A DNA stretch of 6,552 nt from Erysipelotrichaceae bacterium (lineage in GTDB: Bacteria; Bacillota_I; Bacilli_A; Erysipelotrichales; Erysipelotrichaceae): NCBI GenBank assembly GCA_016302195.1, contig JAEDOA010000088.1, positions 1 to 6,552 of the forward strand. The letters run 5' to 3'. A program made the translations under genes and the position numbers. The notes under the pieces were generated by a model. That model was not told the origin of the DNA. It saw nothing but the letters and a program-made list of their open reading frames with translations, and did no database searches. Each line of letters starts with the position of its first letter. The first letter of the stretch is position 1. This document shows positions 1 to 4,058 of this stretch, one piece after another.

Positions 1-224
1 CGGCAATCACGAAGGTAGAAAAGACACTTCAATGCCAATTCCTTATCCTCTTCATATGCCTTCTTAAACAGATTAGCCACATCAGCATCGCTTCTCTTAC
101 GATAAGCTCCGCCAAAAGCAAACATATCATAAACTGCAAAATGAGTTGAGGTGTGAGCGGTTGCCCCATTTTCAGTTCTCTTGTATTCGTTGGTTTCAGA
201 GAGAGCATTTACAAAAGTATTCAT
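1..224 (-). CDS. DUF2828 / Ro60 (TROVE)-like RNA-binding protein, N-terminal part
   Basis: The gene starts with ATG at 224 and runs off the left edge, so only about 74 N-terminal residues are visible. An AAAAGGAG Shine-Dalgarno lies just upstream and supports this start. The visible protein has NTFVNAL near the start, then TENGA, then FAFGGAYR, then KAYEEDKELALKCLFYLRD. From memory this matches the N-terminal pattern of DUF2828 proteins, which are common in phages and distantly related to the TROVE domain of Ro60. Ro60 proteins form a ring that binds Y RNAs and misfolded small RNAs. The alpha-helical 'A.K.LFYLRD' segment is the strongest family signal. The gene has its own promoter (297-325) and is separated from the tRNA operon by a terminator. 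A role in binding the locus's structured RNAs is inference. The family call is fairly sure; the RNA-binding role is not shown by this fragment. Confidence 0.72.
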   Translation of the reverse strand, partial: MNTFVNALSETNEYKRTENGATAHTSTHFAVYDMFAFGGAYRKRSDADVANLFKKAYEEDKELALKCLFYLRDC

Positions 225-296
225 AATATCAATTCTCCTTTTATCTCTTGGCTATTGTCATAGCCATTTTTGTGTGTTTTTTAACTTTCTATATAT

Positions 297-325
297 ATTA
301 TATCATATATTTTTAAAAATTTCAA
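297..325 (-). promoter_or_regulatory. Sigma70-type promoter for the DUF2828-like gene
   Basis: On the minus strand the -35 box is TTGAAA (325-320) and the -10 box is TATAAT (302-297), with a 17-nt spacer. Transcription would start near 290 and give a leader of about 65 nt before the ATG at 224. The flanking sequence is nearly the same as in three other promoters of this window, at 2324-2352, 4952-4980 and 5209-5237. Confidence 0.85.
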
Positions 326-344
326 ATGGATTTTTTCCTTTAGA

Positions 345-389
345 TAAAAAAGAAAAATGCTTATTAACAATTTATTTTTGTTAATAAGC
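345..389 (-). terminator. Rho-independent terminator of the Glu-Tyr-Ala-Ile-secreted protein operon
   Basis: A perfect 12-bp stem (359-370 with 378-389) closes a 7-nt loop. On the minus strand it is followed by ATTTTTCTTTTTT. It lies between the 180-aa gene and the promoter of the DUF2828-like gene. Confidence 0.85.
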
Positions 390-403
390 TAAATTACAAG
401 ACC

Positions 404-445
404 TTAAAATTTTATCCATCACAATTAAAATTTTATTCATCACAA
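404..445. repeat. Tandem repeat, 2 x 21 bp
   Basis: The unit at 404-424 is repeated directly at 425-445 with a single C/T difference. The pair lies inside a stem-bounded segment: AAGACCTT (398-405) can pair with AAGGTCTT (473-480). Each copy carries an ATTGTG on the minus strand that could pair with the CGCAAU just inside the stem. Function unknown. Confidence 0.8.
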
Positions 446-494
446 TCTTTAATTCACAAAATAATTGCGGTAAAGGTCTTTAAAAGTTATTAAC

Positions 495-558
495 AAGACG
501 AATTTATAAATAATGTATATAAATCATACATTCTATTAAAATTTGCTGAAGTCGTCTT
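495..558 (-). other. Two-tier hairpin downstream of the 180-aa gene
   Basis: AAGACGA (495-501) pairs with TCGTCTT (552-558), and inside it AATGTAT (512-518) pairs with ATACATT (526-532). It starts 5 nt after the TGA stop of the secreted protein gene on the minus strand. It lacks an immediate U-tract, so it is more likely an mRNA 3'-end structure than the terminator, which lies further on at 345-389. Confidence 0.45.
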
Positions 559-563
559 AAAAA

Positions 564-1106
564 TCAATCTGTAGGATACCAAGCCCTACCTAAATATTCA
601 ATCTCTTCCAAATTACCATTGAAAGTATCAACAGCAGTCAAACTGCCCCATTGAGTTACTTTCTTTGGAAGCTTTTCTTCTTCCACAATAAATTCTAAAA
701 CATTTATTGCAGTCTGTTGAGTAATAAAATTATAACAATCTCTGCCATAACCATTAGGAGCATCTTTATTTGATTTACAATCTCCTAACATTACTCTAAA
801 TACAGAACCGTTATCTAATGTTACCTCATAAACAGAGCCAATTTCAGTTCCATATCTTTCTGCAAGAGCAACAAGATAATATTTCTCACCATTTGTATCT
901 TGAGCATATCTTATCCCGTTTTCATCAGTAGAAACAAATCCACTGTGTTGCAGTTGCCATTGATTGCTACTTTTGTTAGTAATCATATTCCAGTCCATAT
1001 AAAAATGAACATTTGTATCACTCTGCGGCAATTCTAATGAATATACCTTAACTCCAAAAAAGAATATTATTACTAACGAGAGTATTAAACTTAAAATCTT
1101 CTTCAT
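564..1106 (-). CDS. Secreted or membrane-anchored protein of unknown function (180 aa)
   Basis: ATG at 1106 follows AAGGAG by 6 nt, and the gene stops with TGA at 564. The first 23 residues are a clear signal peptide or anchor: MKK, then a run of Leu, Ile, Val and Phe, ending near VYS. The mature part is soluble and beta-rich. Its centre (about residues 75-110) reads YYLVALAERYGTEIGSVYEV, then a DNGS turn and VMLGD. A segment with two cysteines follows, then VLEFIVEEEKLP near residue 140. This pattern resembles a domain I associate with Firmicutes and phage cell-surface proteins, but I cannot name a family. It is the last gene of the Glu-Tyr-Ala-Ile unit and starts 43 nt after tRNA-Ile. Export suggests action at the host envelope (inference). 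Confidence 0.88.
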   Translation of the reverse strand: MKKILSLILSLVIIFFFGVKVYSLELPQSDTNVHFYMDWNMITNKSSNQWQLQHSGFVSTDENGIRYAQDTNGEKYYLVALAERYGTEIGSVYEVTLDNGSVFRVMLGDCKSNKDAPNGYGRDCYNFITQQTAINVLEFIVEEEKLPKKVTQWGSLTAVDTFNGNLEEIEYLGRAWYPTD

Positions 1107-1122
1107 TGTTTACTCCTTATTT

Positions 1123-1146
1123 TTTATTGCGGGAGGAAGCAATAAA
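1123..1146 (-). promoter_or_regulatory. Hairpin with CCUCC loop between tRNA-Ile and the 180-aa gene
   Basis: TTTATTGC (1123-1130) pairs with GCAATAAA (1139-1146), leaving an 8-nt loop that reads TTCCTCCC on the minus strand. It begins 2 nt after the CCA of tRNA-Ile. The loop contains CTCC, complementary to the GGAG of the Shine-Dalgarno just downstream (1113-1118), so it could mark the tRNA 3' border or compete for the ribosome binding site. Confidence 0.4.
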
Positions 1147-1148
1147 AA

Positions 1149-1224
1149 TGGTACTCCGTTTAGGAATTGAACCTAAGTCTATCGCTTATCAAGCGATTGC
1201 TCTAACCTATTGAGCTAACAGAGT
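1149..1224 (-). tRNA. tRNA-Ile(GAT)
   Basis: This is a complete 76-nt cloverleaf with encoded CCA. The acceptor ACTCTGT pairs with ACGGAGT (one U.G pair), and the D-stem is GCTC/GAGC. The anticodon stem ATCGC/GCGAT holds loop TTGATAA, so the anticodon is GAT. The T-arm is TTAGG-TTCAATT-CCTAA and the discriminator is A. It is the last tRNA of its operon. Confidence 0.97.
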
Positions 1225-1231
1225 ATAAAAC

Positions 1232-1294
1232 AAAGCACATTTGGAATTAAATTTCAGCATTAAATTTAATAAAAAAGATTGCTGTCTGTGCTTT
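1232..1294 (-). ncRNA. Leader element upstream of tRNA-Ile (AAAGC/GCUUU type, internal pseudoknot)
   Basis: An 8-bp closing stem, AAAGCACA with TGTGCTTT, encloses CAGCA (pairs with TGCTG) and ATTAAATTT (pairs with AAATTTAAT). These two inner helices interleave, so they form a pseudoknot. The element ends 7 nt before the tRNA. ACAGCAATCTT just inside the closing stem recurs exactly in the Pro leader (6193-6347). Seen by eye only; no folding energy was computed. Confidence 0.45.
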
Positions 1295-1360
1295 TATTCT
1301 ATTATTTAATTTAAATATTTATACAAAATAATCTTAATCAATAAAAGCCCCTTTTTAACA

Positions 1361-1402
1361 TTATCTACTTTCGTTTAAGACCTTGGATTGTTTATTTGCC
1401 AA
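1361..1402 (-). CDS. Possible 13-aa leader peptide, TTG start
   Basis: A TTG at 1402 lies 7 nt downstream of a perfect AAGGAG (1410-1415) and opens a 13-codon frame (MANKQSKVLNESR) ending in TAA. The nearby GIY-YIG gene also starts with TTG-GCA. The Shine-Dalgarno is the only real support. It could be translated as a leader peptide or be the remains of a larger gene in the Ala-Ile spacer. Confidence 0.25.
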   Translation of the reverse strand: MANKQSKVLNESR

Positions 1403-1419
1403 TATTGGTCTCCTTCTCT

Positions 1420-1521
1420 TTATATTAAATAAAGTTTCGGATTGAAGAGGTTAACTTCGCACGCTTCGGTAGATAACCGATATTTACTTTCTTTAGAGCG
1501 TTGATAACTTTCAATAGACAT
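1420..1521 (-). CDS. Possible 33-aa ORF or gene remnant in the Ala-Ile spacer
   Basis: ATG at 1521 opens 33 codons (begins MSIESYQRSKESKYRL) and ends in TAA at 1420. The composition is protein-like and rich in Ser, Lys and Glu. The same frame stays protein-like beyond the stop, so this could be a decayed longer gene. The Shine-Dalgarno is weak and distant (AAGG). I do not recognise the product. Together with the 13-aa frame and the Ile leader element, this is what the 336-nt Ala-Ile spacer holds. Confidence 0.25.
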   Translation of the reverse strand: MSIESYQRSKESKYRLSTEACEVNLFNPKLYLI

Positions 1522-1560
1522 ATGTATGAGCTAAGTCCTTACTTTTGATAAGATTATTCT

Positions 1561-1636
1561 TGGTGGAACTAGAGGGAGTCGAACCCTCGCTCTTCTGCTT
1601 GCAAAGCAGTTGCTTTACCAATTAAGCTATAGCCCC
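1561..1636 (-). tRNA. tRNA-Ala(TGC)
   Basis: A 76-nt cloverleaf with encoded CCA. The acceptor GGGGCTA pairs with TAGTTCC (two G.U pairs). The anticodon loop is TTTGCAA (anticodon TGC), with a mismatch at the 27-43 pair. The T-arm is GAGGG-TTCGACT-CCCTC and the discriminator is A. It follows tRNA-Tyr by only 6 nt. Confidence 0.96.
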
Positions 1637-1642
1637 ATAAAT

Positions 1643-1727
1643 TGGTGGGGAAGGTTGGACTCGAACCAACGAAGCCAAATGGCAGGTGTTTTACAGACAC
1701 CTGTGATTGCCGCTACACGACTTCCCC
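1643..1727 (-). tRNA. tRNA-Tyr(GTA)
   Basis: An 85-nt class II tRNA with the long variable arm expected of bacterial Tyr. The acceptor is GGGGAAG/CTTCCCC and the anticodon loop CTGTAAA gives GTA. The T-arm is GTTGG-TTCGAGT-CCAAC, the discriminator is A and CCA is encoded. A pseudoknot lies directly upstream (1736-1782). Confidence 0.97.
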
Positions 1728-1735
1728 ATTGCAAT

Positions 1736-1782
1736 CTTGATTTTTTTCTAAAGCGGTAAGAAAATCAAGGGAAAAACTTACC
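1736..1782 (-). ncRNA. H-type pseudoknot leader of tRNA-Tyr
   Basis: On the minus strand the order is GGTAAG, CTTGATTTT, CTTACC, AAAATCAAG. The first helix (6 bp) and the second (9 bp) interleave, which defines an H-type pseudoknot. It ends 8 nt before the tRNA 5' end. Confidence 0.5.
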
Positions 1783-1823
1783 TGTTTTGTGCACACAAGA
1801 ACTAATAAAATCTAAAAAATTTC

Positions 1824-1897
1824 AAGAGACAAAATGTCTTTAATATTTGGTGAAAATTATTCAAATTTTCTAAAGATAATTTTGCTGTATGTCTCTT
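1824..1897 (-). ncRNA. Stem-bounded element directly after tRNA-Glu
   Basis: An 8-bp stem AAGAGACA/TGTCTCTT starts one base after the CCA of tRNA-Glu. Inside, ACAGCAA follows the 5' strand, as in the Ile and Pro leaders, and AAAATTAT pairs with ATAATTTT. Unlike its relatives it lies against the 3' side of a tRNA and about 95 nt before the next one. It lacks the HDV-like core, so I do not call it a ribozyme. Confidence 0.4.
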
Positions 1898-1898
1898 A

Positions 1899-1973
1899 TG
1901 GTGACGCCAGAGGGAGTTGAACCCTCGACTCCGCTGTGAAAGAGCGACGTCTTAACCACTTGACAATGGCGCC
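1899..1973 (-). tRNA. tRNA-Glu(TTC)
   Basis: A 75-nt cloverleaf with encoded CCA. The acceptor is GGCGCCA/TGGCGTC and the D-stem is GTC/GAC. The anticodon loop CTTTCAC gives TTC. The T-arm is GAGGG-TTCAACT-CCCTC. It is the first tRNA after the promoter at 2324-2352, behind a structured leader of about 340 nt. Confidence 0.96.
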
Positions 1974-2315
1974 TTATAAACTCGTCTTTCCGAGTCGTCA
2001 GTCAGGAAACGGGTTTCGAAAGCTGACTTTAGAATTAGTAAGTGCACCTCTAATTCTAAATAATTATCACCCGTTTTATGCGGGAAAGCGGGATTTTAAC
2101 CTACATTTCCCGATAAATATTATGAAAGTTCTTGAGTTAAAGTTGCCAACTGGAACTTTCAGTATTTATGTTTCGCTCTTCAGCGAAAGGAGGTTTTGTT
2201 TTCTTGGCTAAGGCTGTAATACCTGTGCAACCCCTCTCGTAAACCGCACTAGTCACCTTCTTTTTTAAAGAGTGAAGCGTTAGTGGTAACATCTCTTTTT
2301 GCCCTTTTTGATTTT
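1974..2315 (-). ncRNA. Long structured leader RNA between a promoter and tRNA-Glu
   Basis: I find no convincing gene here, but dense RNA structure. In order: TTTCGCT/AGCGAAA hairpin with a 4-nt loop; GAAAGTTC/GAACTTTC with an inner AGTT/AACT hairpin; CGGGA/TCCCG competing with CGGGAAA/TTTCCCG; and an 11-bp hairpin (2028-2038 with 2050-2060). AACGGGT/ACCCGTT interleaves with AGTCAG/CTGACT to form a pseudoknot (2000-2075). A last hairpin ACTCG/CGAGT sits just before the tRNA. I saw no RNase P, tmRNA or 6S signature. Phage T4 also has stable RNAs of unknown role (RNAs C and D) in its tRNA cluster, a possible parallel. Confidence 0.5.
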
Positions 2316-2323
2316 CTATATAT

Positions 2324-2352
2324 ATTATAACATATATTTTTTAAAAAATCAA
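2324..2352 (-). promoter_or_regulatory. Sigma70-type promoter of the Glu-Tyr-Ala-Ile operon
   Basis: -35 TTGATT (2352-2347), 17-nt spacer, -10 TATAAT (2329-2324). It begins 12 nt beyond the CCA of tRNA-Ser(TGA) and would start the structured leader near 2317. Confidence 0.9.
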
Positions 2353-2363
2353 AAAATCTTTTA

Positions 2364-2453
2364 TGGCGGGAGGAGAGGGATTCGAACCCCCGCACCTTTA
2401 AAGGGTCTGGCGGTTTTCAAGACCGCTCTCTTAAACCACTTGAGTATCCTCCC
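2364..2453 (-). tRNA. tRNA-Ser(TGA)
   Basis: A 90-nt class II tRNA. The acceptor is GGGAGGA/TCCTCCC, the discriminator G is typical of Ser, and CCA is encoded. The anticodon loop CTTGAAA gives TGA. A long variable arm follows the anticodon stem GCGGT/ACCGC. Confidence 0.96.
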
Positions 2454-2467
2454 GTAGAATTAAATAT

Positions 2468-2542
2468 TGGCACCCTTAGTAAGAATCGAACTTACATATG
2501 CGGTTTAGAAGACCACCGCTCTATCCATTGAGCTATAAGGGT
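2468..2542 (-). tRNA. tRNA-Arg(TCT)
   Basis: A 75-nt cloverleaf with encoded CCA. The acceptor is ACCCTTA/TAAGGGT and the discriminator is G. The anticodon stem GTGGT/ACCGC holds loop CTTCTAA, so the anticodon is TCT, which reads AGA/AGG. It lies 4 nt after tRNA-Lys. Confidence 0.97.
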
Positions 2543-2546
2543 AAAT

Positions 2547-2622
2547 TGGTGCCCGTAGAGGGAATCGAACCCTCGACCCACGGTTTAAAAGACCGTTGCT
2601 CTACCGACTGAGCTACACGAAC
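2547..2622 (-). tRNA. tRNA-Lys(TTT)
   Basis: A 76-nt cloverleaf with encoded CCA. The anticodon arm is ACGGT-CTTTTAA-ACCGT (anticodon TTT). The acceptor GTTCGTG/TACGGGC pairs throughout but uses several G.U wobbles. The discriminator is A. Confidence 0.96.
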
Positions 2623-2630
2623 ACAATATT

Positions 2631-2751
2631 CGGTGCGGGAGAGAAGAGTCGAACTTCTGACATTAGGTTCCTGTTAAAGAATTATTGCTGATAAGTTTAT
2701 TACTAAACTTACTTCTTTTTACCTACGCTCTCCCAACTGAGCTACTCCCGC
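2631..2751 (-). tRNA. tRNA with about 45 extra nt in the anticodon arm; identity unresolved
   Basis: All other parts are intact: acceptor GCGGGAG/CTCCCGC, D-arm GCTC/GAGC, T-arm AGAAG-TTCGACT-CTTCT, discriminator A. The 3' end reads CCG rather than CCA. The anticodon stem TAGGT/ACCTA pairs perfectly but encloses 52 nt instead of 7. The extra sequence folds on itself: TAAGTTTA/TAAACTTA with a GTAA loop inside AAAGAA/TTCTTT. Removing any 45 contiguous nt leaves A, not U, at position 33, so no normal anticodon can be rebuilt. It may be an unusual intron, a dead tRNA or a tRNA-shaped RNA with another role. Confidence 0.7.
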
Positions 2752-2756
2752 ATATT

Positions 2757-2783
2757 CCGACTTTTAGGGCAAGTCGGTAGCCC
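2757..2783 (-). ncRNA. Compact 27-nt H-type pseudoknot upstream of the insertion-bearing tRNA
   Basis: Minus-strand order: GGGC, TA, CCGACTT, GCCC, TAA, AAGTCGG. Stem 1 is 4 bp and stem 2 is 7 bp. A 2-nt loop crosses the 7-bp stem and a 3-nt loop crosses the 4-bp stem, which is the classical geometry. It ends 5 nt before the tRNA. Confidence 0.6.
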
Positions 2784-2838
2784 GTGTGTGAAAGGAAAGG
2801 TTTTAAGATATTATAGGAAGCTCAATTTAATGAGCTGG

Positions 2839-2921
2839 TGGCAGGCGAGTGAGGAGTCGAACCCCTTACTACAAGATTTGGAGTCTTGCCCCCATCCGAT
2901 GGAGTTTAAAGTTCCCCGCCT
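2839..2921 (-). tRNA. tRNA-Trp(CCA) with an 8-nt insertion before the D-stem
   Basis: The anticodon arm CAAGA-CTCCAAA-TCTTG gives CCA. The acceptor AGGCGGG/CTCGCCT with A1-U72 and discriminator G is Trp-like, and CCA is encoded. Between acceptor and D-stem (CTCC/GGGG) there are 10 nt (GAACTTTAAA) instead of two. The pair 49-65 in the T-stem is A-A. A second CCA follows at once, so the gene reads CCACCA, the form of the degradation tag known on unstable tRNAs; here it may be chance. Confidence 0.9.
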
Positions 2922-3037
2922 ATAAACTCATAAGGATTATTGTGACTAATGAGTATTGCACAGAGCAACAACTAAATATTCAAAATAGCTGTCGCCGCAT
3001 TAGATAAAGCAATAAAAAATATTTTAAAGGCATTTAG
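2922..3037 (-). other. Spacer between split tRNA-Gln and tRNA-Trp: hairpins and a frame open only through TAG
   Basis: CTAAAT/ATTTAG bounds the first 66 nt, and ACTCAT/ATGAGT forms a hairpin 4 nt before tRNA-Trp. One frame is open across the whole spacer except for one TAG. It reads a hydrophobic stretch (ATAILNI, TAG, LLLCAILI) and ends with a TAA inside the 8-nt insertion of tRNA-Trp. It has no start codon or Shine-Dalgarno, so I do not call a gene. Confidence 0.3.
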
Positions 3038-3176
3038 TGGGTAGGGAAGCAGGATTCGAACCTACACAAACGGCACCAGAAGCAAATATAATAAAGAGAA
3101 ACGTTGCAGAAAATATTTTTGACAAAATATTCTTTTTTATACATAACGTTGCTCTATCCAGTTAAGCTATTCCCTA
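3038..3176 (-). tRNA. Split tRNA, Gln(CTG) when a 63-nt insertion is removed
   Basis: The outer parts are canonical: acceptor TAGGGAA/TTCCCTA, D-arm GCTT/GAGC, T-arm GTAGG-TTCGAAT-CCTGC, encoded CCA. Removing exactly 3084-3146 joins ACG to GC and gives a perfect anticodon arm, ACGGC-TTCTGGT-GCCGT, with U33 and anticodon CTG. The total then becomes 76 nt, the standard length. The insertion thus lies between positions 29 and 30, inside the stem. The discriminator is C with a G at -1, a His-like feature, but no register gives GTG with a paired stem. Gln by anticodon, with charging identity uncertain. Confidence 0.8.
3084..3146 (-). other. 63-nt intron-like insertion in the anticodon stem (29/30)
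   Basis: AT-rich. Its first half folds as AATATTTT/AAAATATT with a GTCA loop. It contains a second copy of GCAACGTT, the sequence that spans the 5' junction. AACGTT is self-complementary, so exon and insertion can pair and form an alternative arm before removal. It is far too short for a group I or II intron, and I see no coding. The boundaries are fixed only by restoring a perfect anticodon stem. Confidence 0.65.
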
Positions 3177-3180
3177 CATA

Positions 3181-3432
3181 TCATTTTGCTTTATATCGTT
3201 GATACCAATCTCGATAAGTGCCCCAGCCATATTTTTGATATTCTTCCCAAGGCATAAACCAATAGTAATCACAAATATCATATGTTTCAAATATTTGTTT
3301 ATATTTACTATATTGAATTTGAATATCAGGATGTTGCTTTAGCCAATTTCTGACTTTGCTGTTTGCGGCACGTTTCTTTGATTTTCCTTTTCTATCAACG
3401 CATATAGCAACTTTTTTATAACTTCTGCTCAT
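3181..3432 (-). CDS. Small basic protein of unknown function (83 aa, MSRSYKK type)
   Basis: ATG at 3432 has AAAAGGAGGG just upstream, one of the best ribosome binding sites in the window, and the gene stops with TGA. The N-terminus (MSRSYKKVAICVDRKGKSKK, then ANSKVRN) is strongly basic. The C-terminal half is aromatic and partly acidic: IFETYDICDYYW, then MPWEEYQKYGWGTYRDW. I recall small hypothetical proteins with an N-terminal SRSYKK, a KVR segment and a C-terminal 'YDICDY...WEEY' in phages and Firmicutes, but no known function. A nucleic-acid-binding role would fit the basic end (inference). The ribozyme at 3467-3521 ends 34 nt upstream, so self-cleavage would create this gene's mRNA 5' end. 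The gene ends 4 nt before the split tRNA. Confidence 0.9.
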   Translation of the reverse strand: MSRSYKKVAICVDRKGKSKKRAANSKVRNWLKQHPDIQIQYSKYKQIFETYDICDYYWFMPWEEYQKYGWGTYRDWYQRYKAK

Positions 3433-3466
3433 TTCTAAGCCCTCCTTTTAAGAACTTAGAATTTTT

Positions 3467-3521
3467 ATATCAATTAGCGTTACCCAGTTCACACCACGAG
3501 GAGGTTTGATATAAGTGAACC
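3467..3521 (-). ncRNA. HDV-like (theta) self-cleaving ribozyme after tRNA-Asn
   Basis: 55 nt with the HDV nested-pseudoknot order. P1 is GGTTCAC/GTGAACT with a G.U first pair, P2 is ATATCAA/TTGATAT and P3 is ACC/GGT with loop TCCTCGT. Then comes GGGTAACG, then CTAA with the candidate catalytic C, matching the CNRA of HDV J4/2. P4 is minimal. The cleavage site (5' of G at 3521) lies 2 nt after the encoded CCA of tRNA-Asn. It differs from the other three in P3 and L3, with pairing kept. Confidence 0.92.
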
Positions 3522-3523
3522 AT

Positions 3524-3599
3524 TGGCTCTGGGAGTGGGACTCGAACCCACGACCTTAGGATTAACAGTCCTCTGCTCTACCGACTGAGCCATCCCAGA
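3524..3599 (-). tRNA. tRNA-Asn(GTT)
   Basis: A 76-nt cloverleaf. The acceptor is TCTGGGA/TCCCAGA, the discriminator G and U1-A72 are Asn-like, and CCA is encoded. The anticodon loop is CTGTTAA (GTT), with a mismatch at 27-43. It is the only CCA-encoding tRNA here that is followed by a ribozyme. Confidence 0.96.
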
Positions 3600-3610
3600 A
3601 TATATGTAAA

Positions 3611-3669
3611 ACTTCGTTGTCTTTTGACTATCTACTTCGACTGCCGAGCAACGAAGTGTGAGCAGATAG
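3611..3669 (-). ncRNA. Pseudoknot or switch in the tRNA-Asn leader
   Basis: Minus-strand order: CTATCT, ACTTCGTTG, AGATAG, CAACGAAGT. The 6-bp and 9-bp helices interleave as an H-type pseudoknot. ACTTCG can instead pair with a nearer CGAAGT, which extends CTATCT/AGATAG into a nested hairpin. Two mutually exclusive folds are therefore possible. It ends 11 nt before tRNA-Asn. Confidence 0.5.
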
Positions 3670-3686
3670 ACATCTATTATTATCGG

Positions 3687-3815
3687 TCAATAGATAAACG
3701 TTACAAAAGAAATCTAATACGAATTAGCTCGGCTTTCGGTATATATCATTTCAACCATTGAAAGCAGGCGGGTAAACCTTTTCTTTTGCAATTCTGGTAA
3801 GAGACCTTCAGCCAT
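3687..3815 (-). CDS. Possible small CDS with an in-frame TAG (33 aa, or 42 aa if TAG is sense)
   Basis: ATG at 3815 lies 9 nt after GGAG. The frame (begins MAEGLLPELQKKRFTRLLSM) looks like protein: 33 codons to a TAG at 3714-3716, then 8 more codons to TGA. Under the recoding implied by the CTA-anticodon tRNA the TAG would be read through, giving 42 aa. I do not recognise the product. The same DNA also forms a 12-bp stem (3701-3712 with 3780-3791) and hairpins, so it could be a structured RNA instead. Codon use is GC-richer than in neighbouring genes. Confidence 0.3.
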
Positions 3816-3921
3816 AGAAGCAGTCTCCGTGCATTTGTCCTATCGAAGATTTGGACCTAATTAAACATTATGGGTTTAATTAGCATATTCTGACTCCGTC
3901 TATATTCACATCTACCAGAAT
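3791..3921 (-). ncRNA. Multibranched structured RNA after the Gln(TTG) ribozyme
   Basis: A 9-bp closing stem, ATTCTGGTA/TACCAGAAT, encloses 113 nt. Inside are a 10-bp hairpin CTAATTAAAC/GTTTAATTAG with a 7-nt loop, GTCC/GGAC, and GAGAC/GTCTC with an inner CTTC/GAAG. It begins 5 nt after the ribozyme. It has no T-loop or CCA, so it is not a tRNA. With the small ORF and the Asn-leader pseudoknot it accounts for the 326-nt spacer 3600-3925. Confidence 0.45.
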
Positions 3922-3925
3922 AACT

Positions 3926-3980
3926 ATAGCAATTAGCGTTACCCAGTCAGTGCCACGTGGAGGCTTGCTATATACTGACC
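3926..3980 (-). ncRNA. HDV-like (theta) self-cleaving ribozyme after tRNA-Gln(TTG)
   Basis: 55 nt. P1 is GGTCAGT/ACTGACT (first pair G.U), P2 is ATAGCAA/TTGCTAT, and P3 is GCC/GGC with loop TCCACGT. The core is GGGTAACG then CTAA. G1 is the base immediately after the discriminator A of tRNA-Gln, so cleavage would give the exact N73 end of a tRNA with no encoded CCA. Confidence 0.94.
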
Positions 3981-4053
3981 TTAGGATGGAGGGATTCGAA
4001 CCCACGAAGTAACGGAGTCAAAGTCCGTTGCCTTACCTCTTGGCGACATCCTA
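3981..4053 (-). tRNA. tRNA-Gln(TTG), no encoded CCA
   Basis: 73 nt. The acceptor is TAGGATG/CATCCTA and the discriminator is A. The anticodon arm ACGGA-CTTTGAC-TCCGT gives TTG. The T-arm has one mismatch. It ends at the discriminator, directly joined to a ribozyme. It starts 5 nt after the stop of the GIY-YIG gene, so it also lies on that gene's 3' UTR. Confidence 0.95.
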
Positions 4054-4058
4054 ATAAA

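Noticed and set aside
181..384. Plus-strand ORF of 67 codons
   Set aside because: It is antisense to the DUF2828-like gene, its promoter and the terminator, and has no Shine-Dalgarno.
905..920. Hammerhead-like CTGATGA on the minus strand
   Set aside because: It lies within the 180-aa coding frame, and I saw no GAAA partner strand or three-way junction.
1824..1897. A fifth theta ribozyme after tRNA-Glu
   Set aside because: The position fits, but the GGGTAACG-CTAA core and the P3 motif are absent.
1936..2211. Plus-strand ORF of 91 codons
   Set aside because: It runs antisense through tRNA-Glu and the structured leader; the start lies inside the tRNA.
3084..3146. Group I or group II intron
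   Set aside because: 63 nt is far below the catalytic core size and no conserved core segments are visible.
3038..3176. tRNA-His identity for the split tRNA, from G-1 opposite C73
   Set aside because: No intron register gives GTG with U33 and a paired stem; CTG with a perfect stem is the only clean solution.
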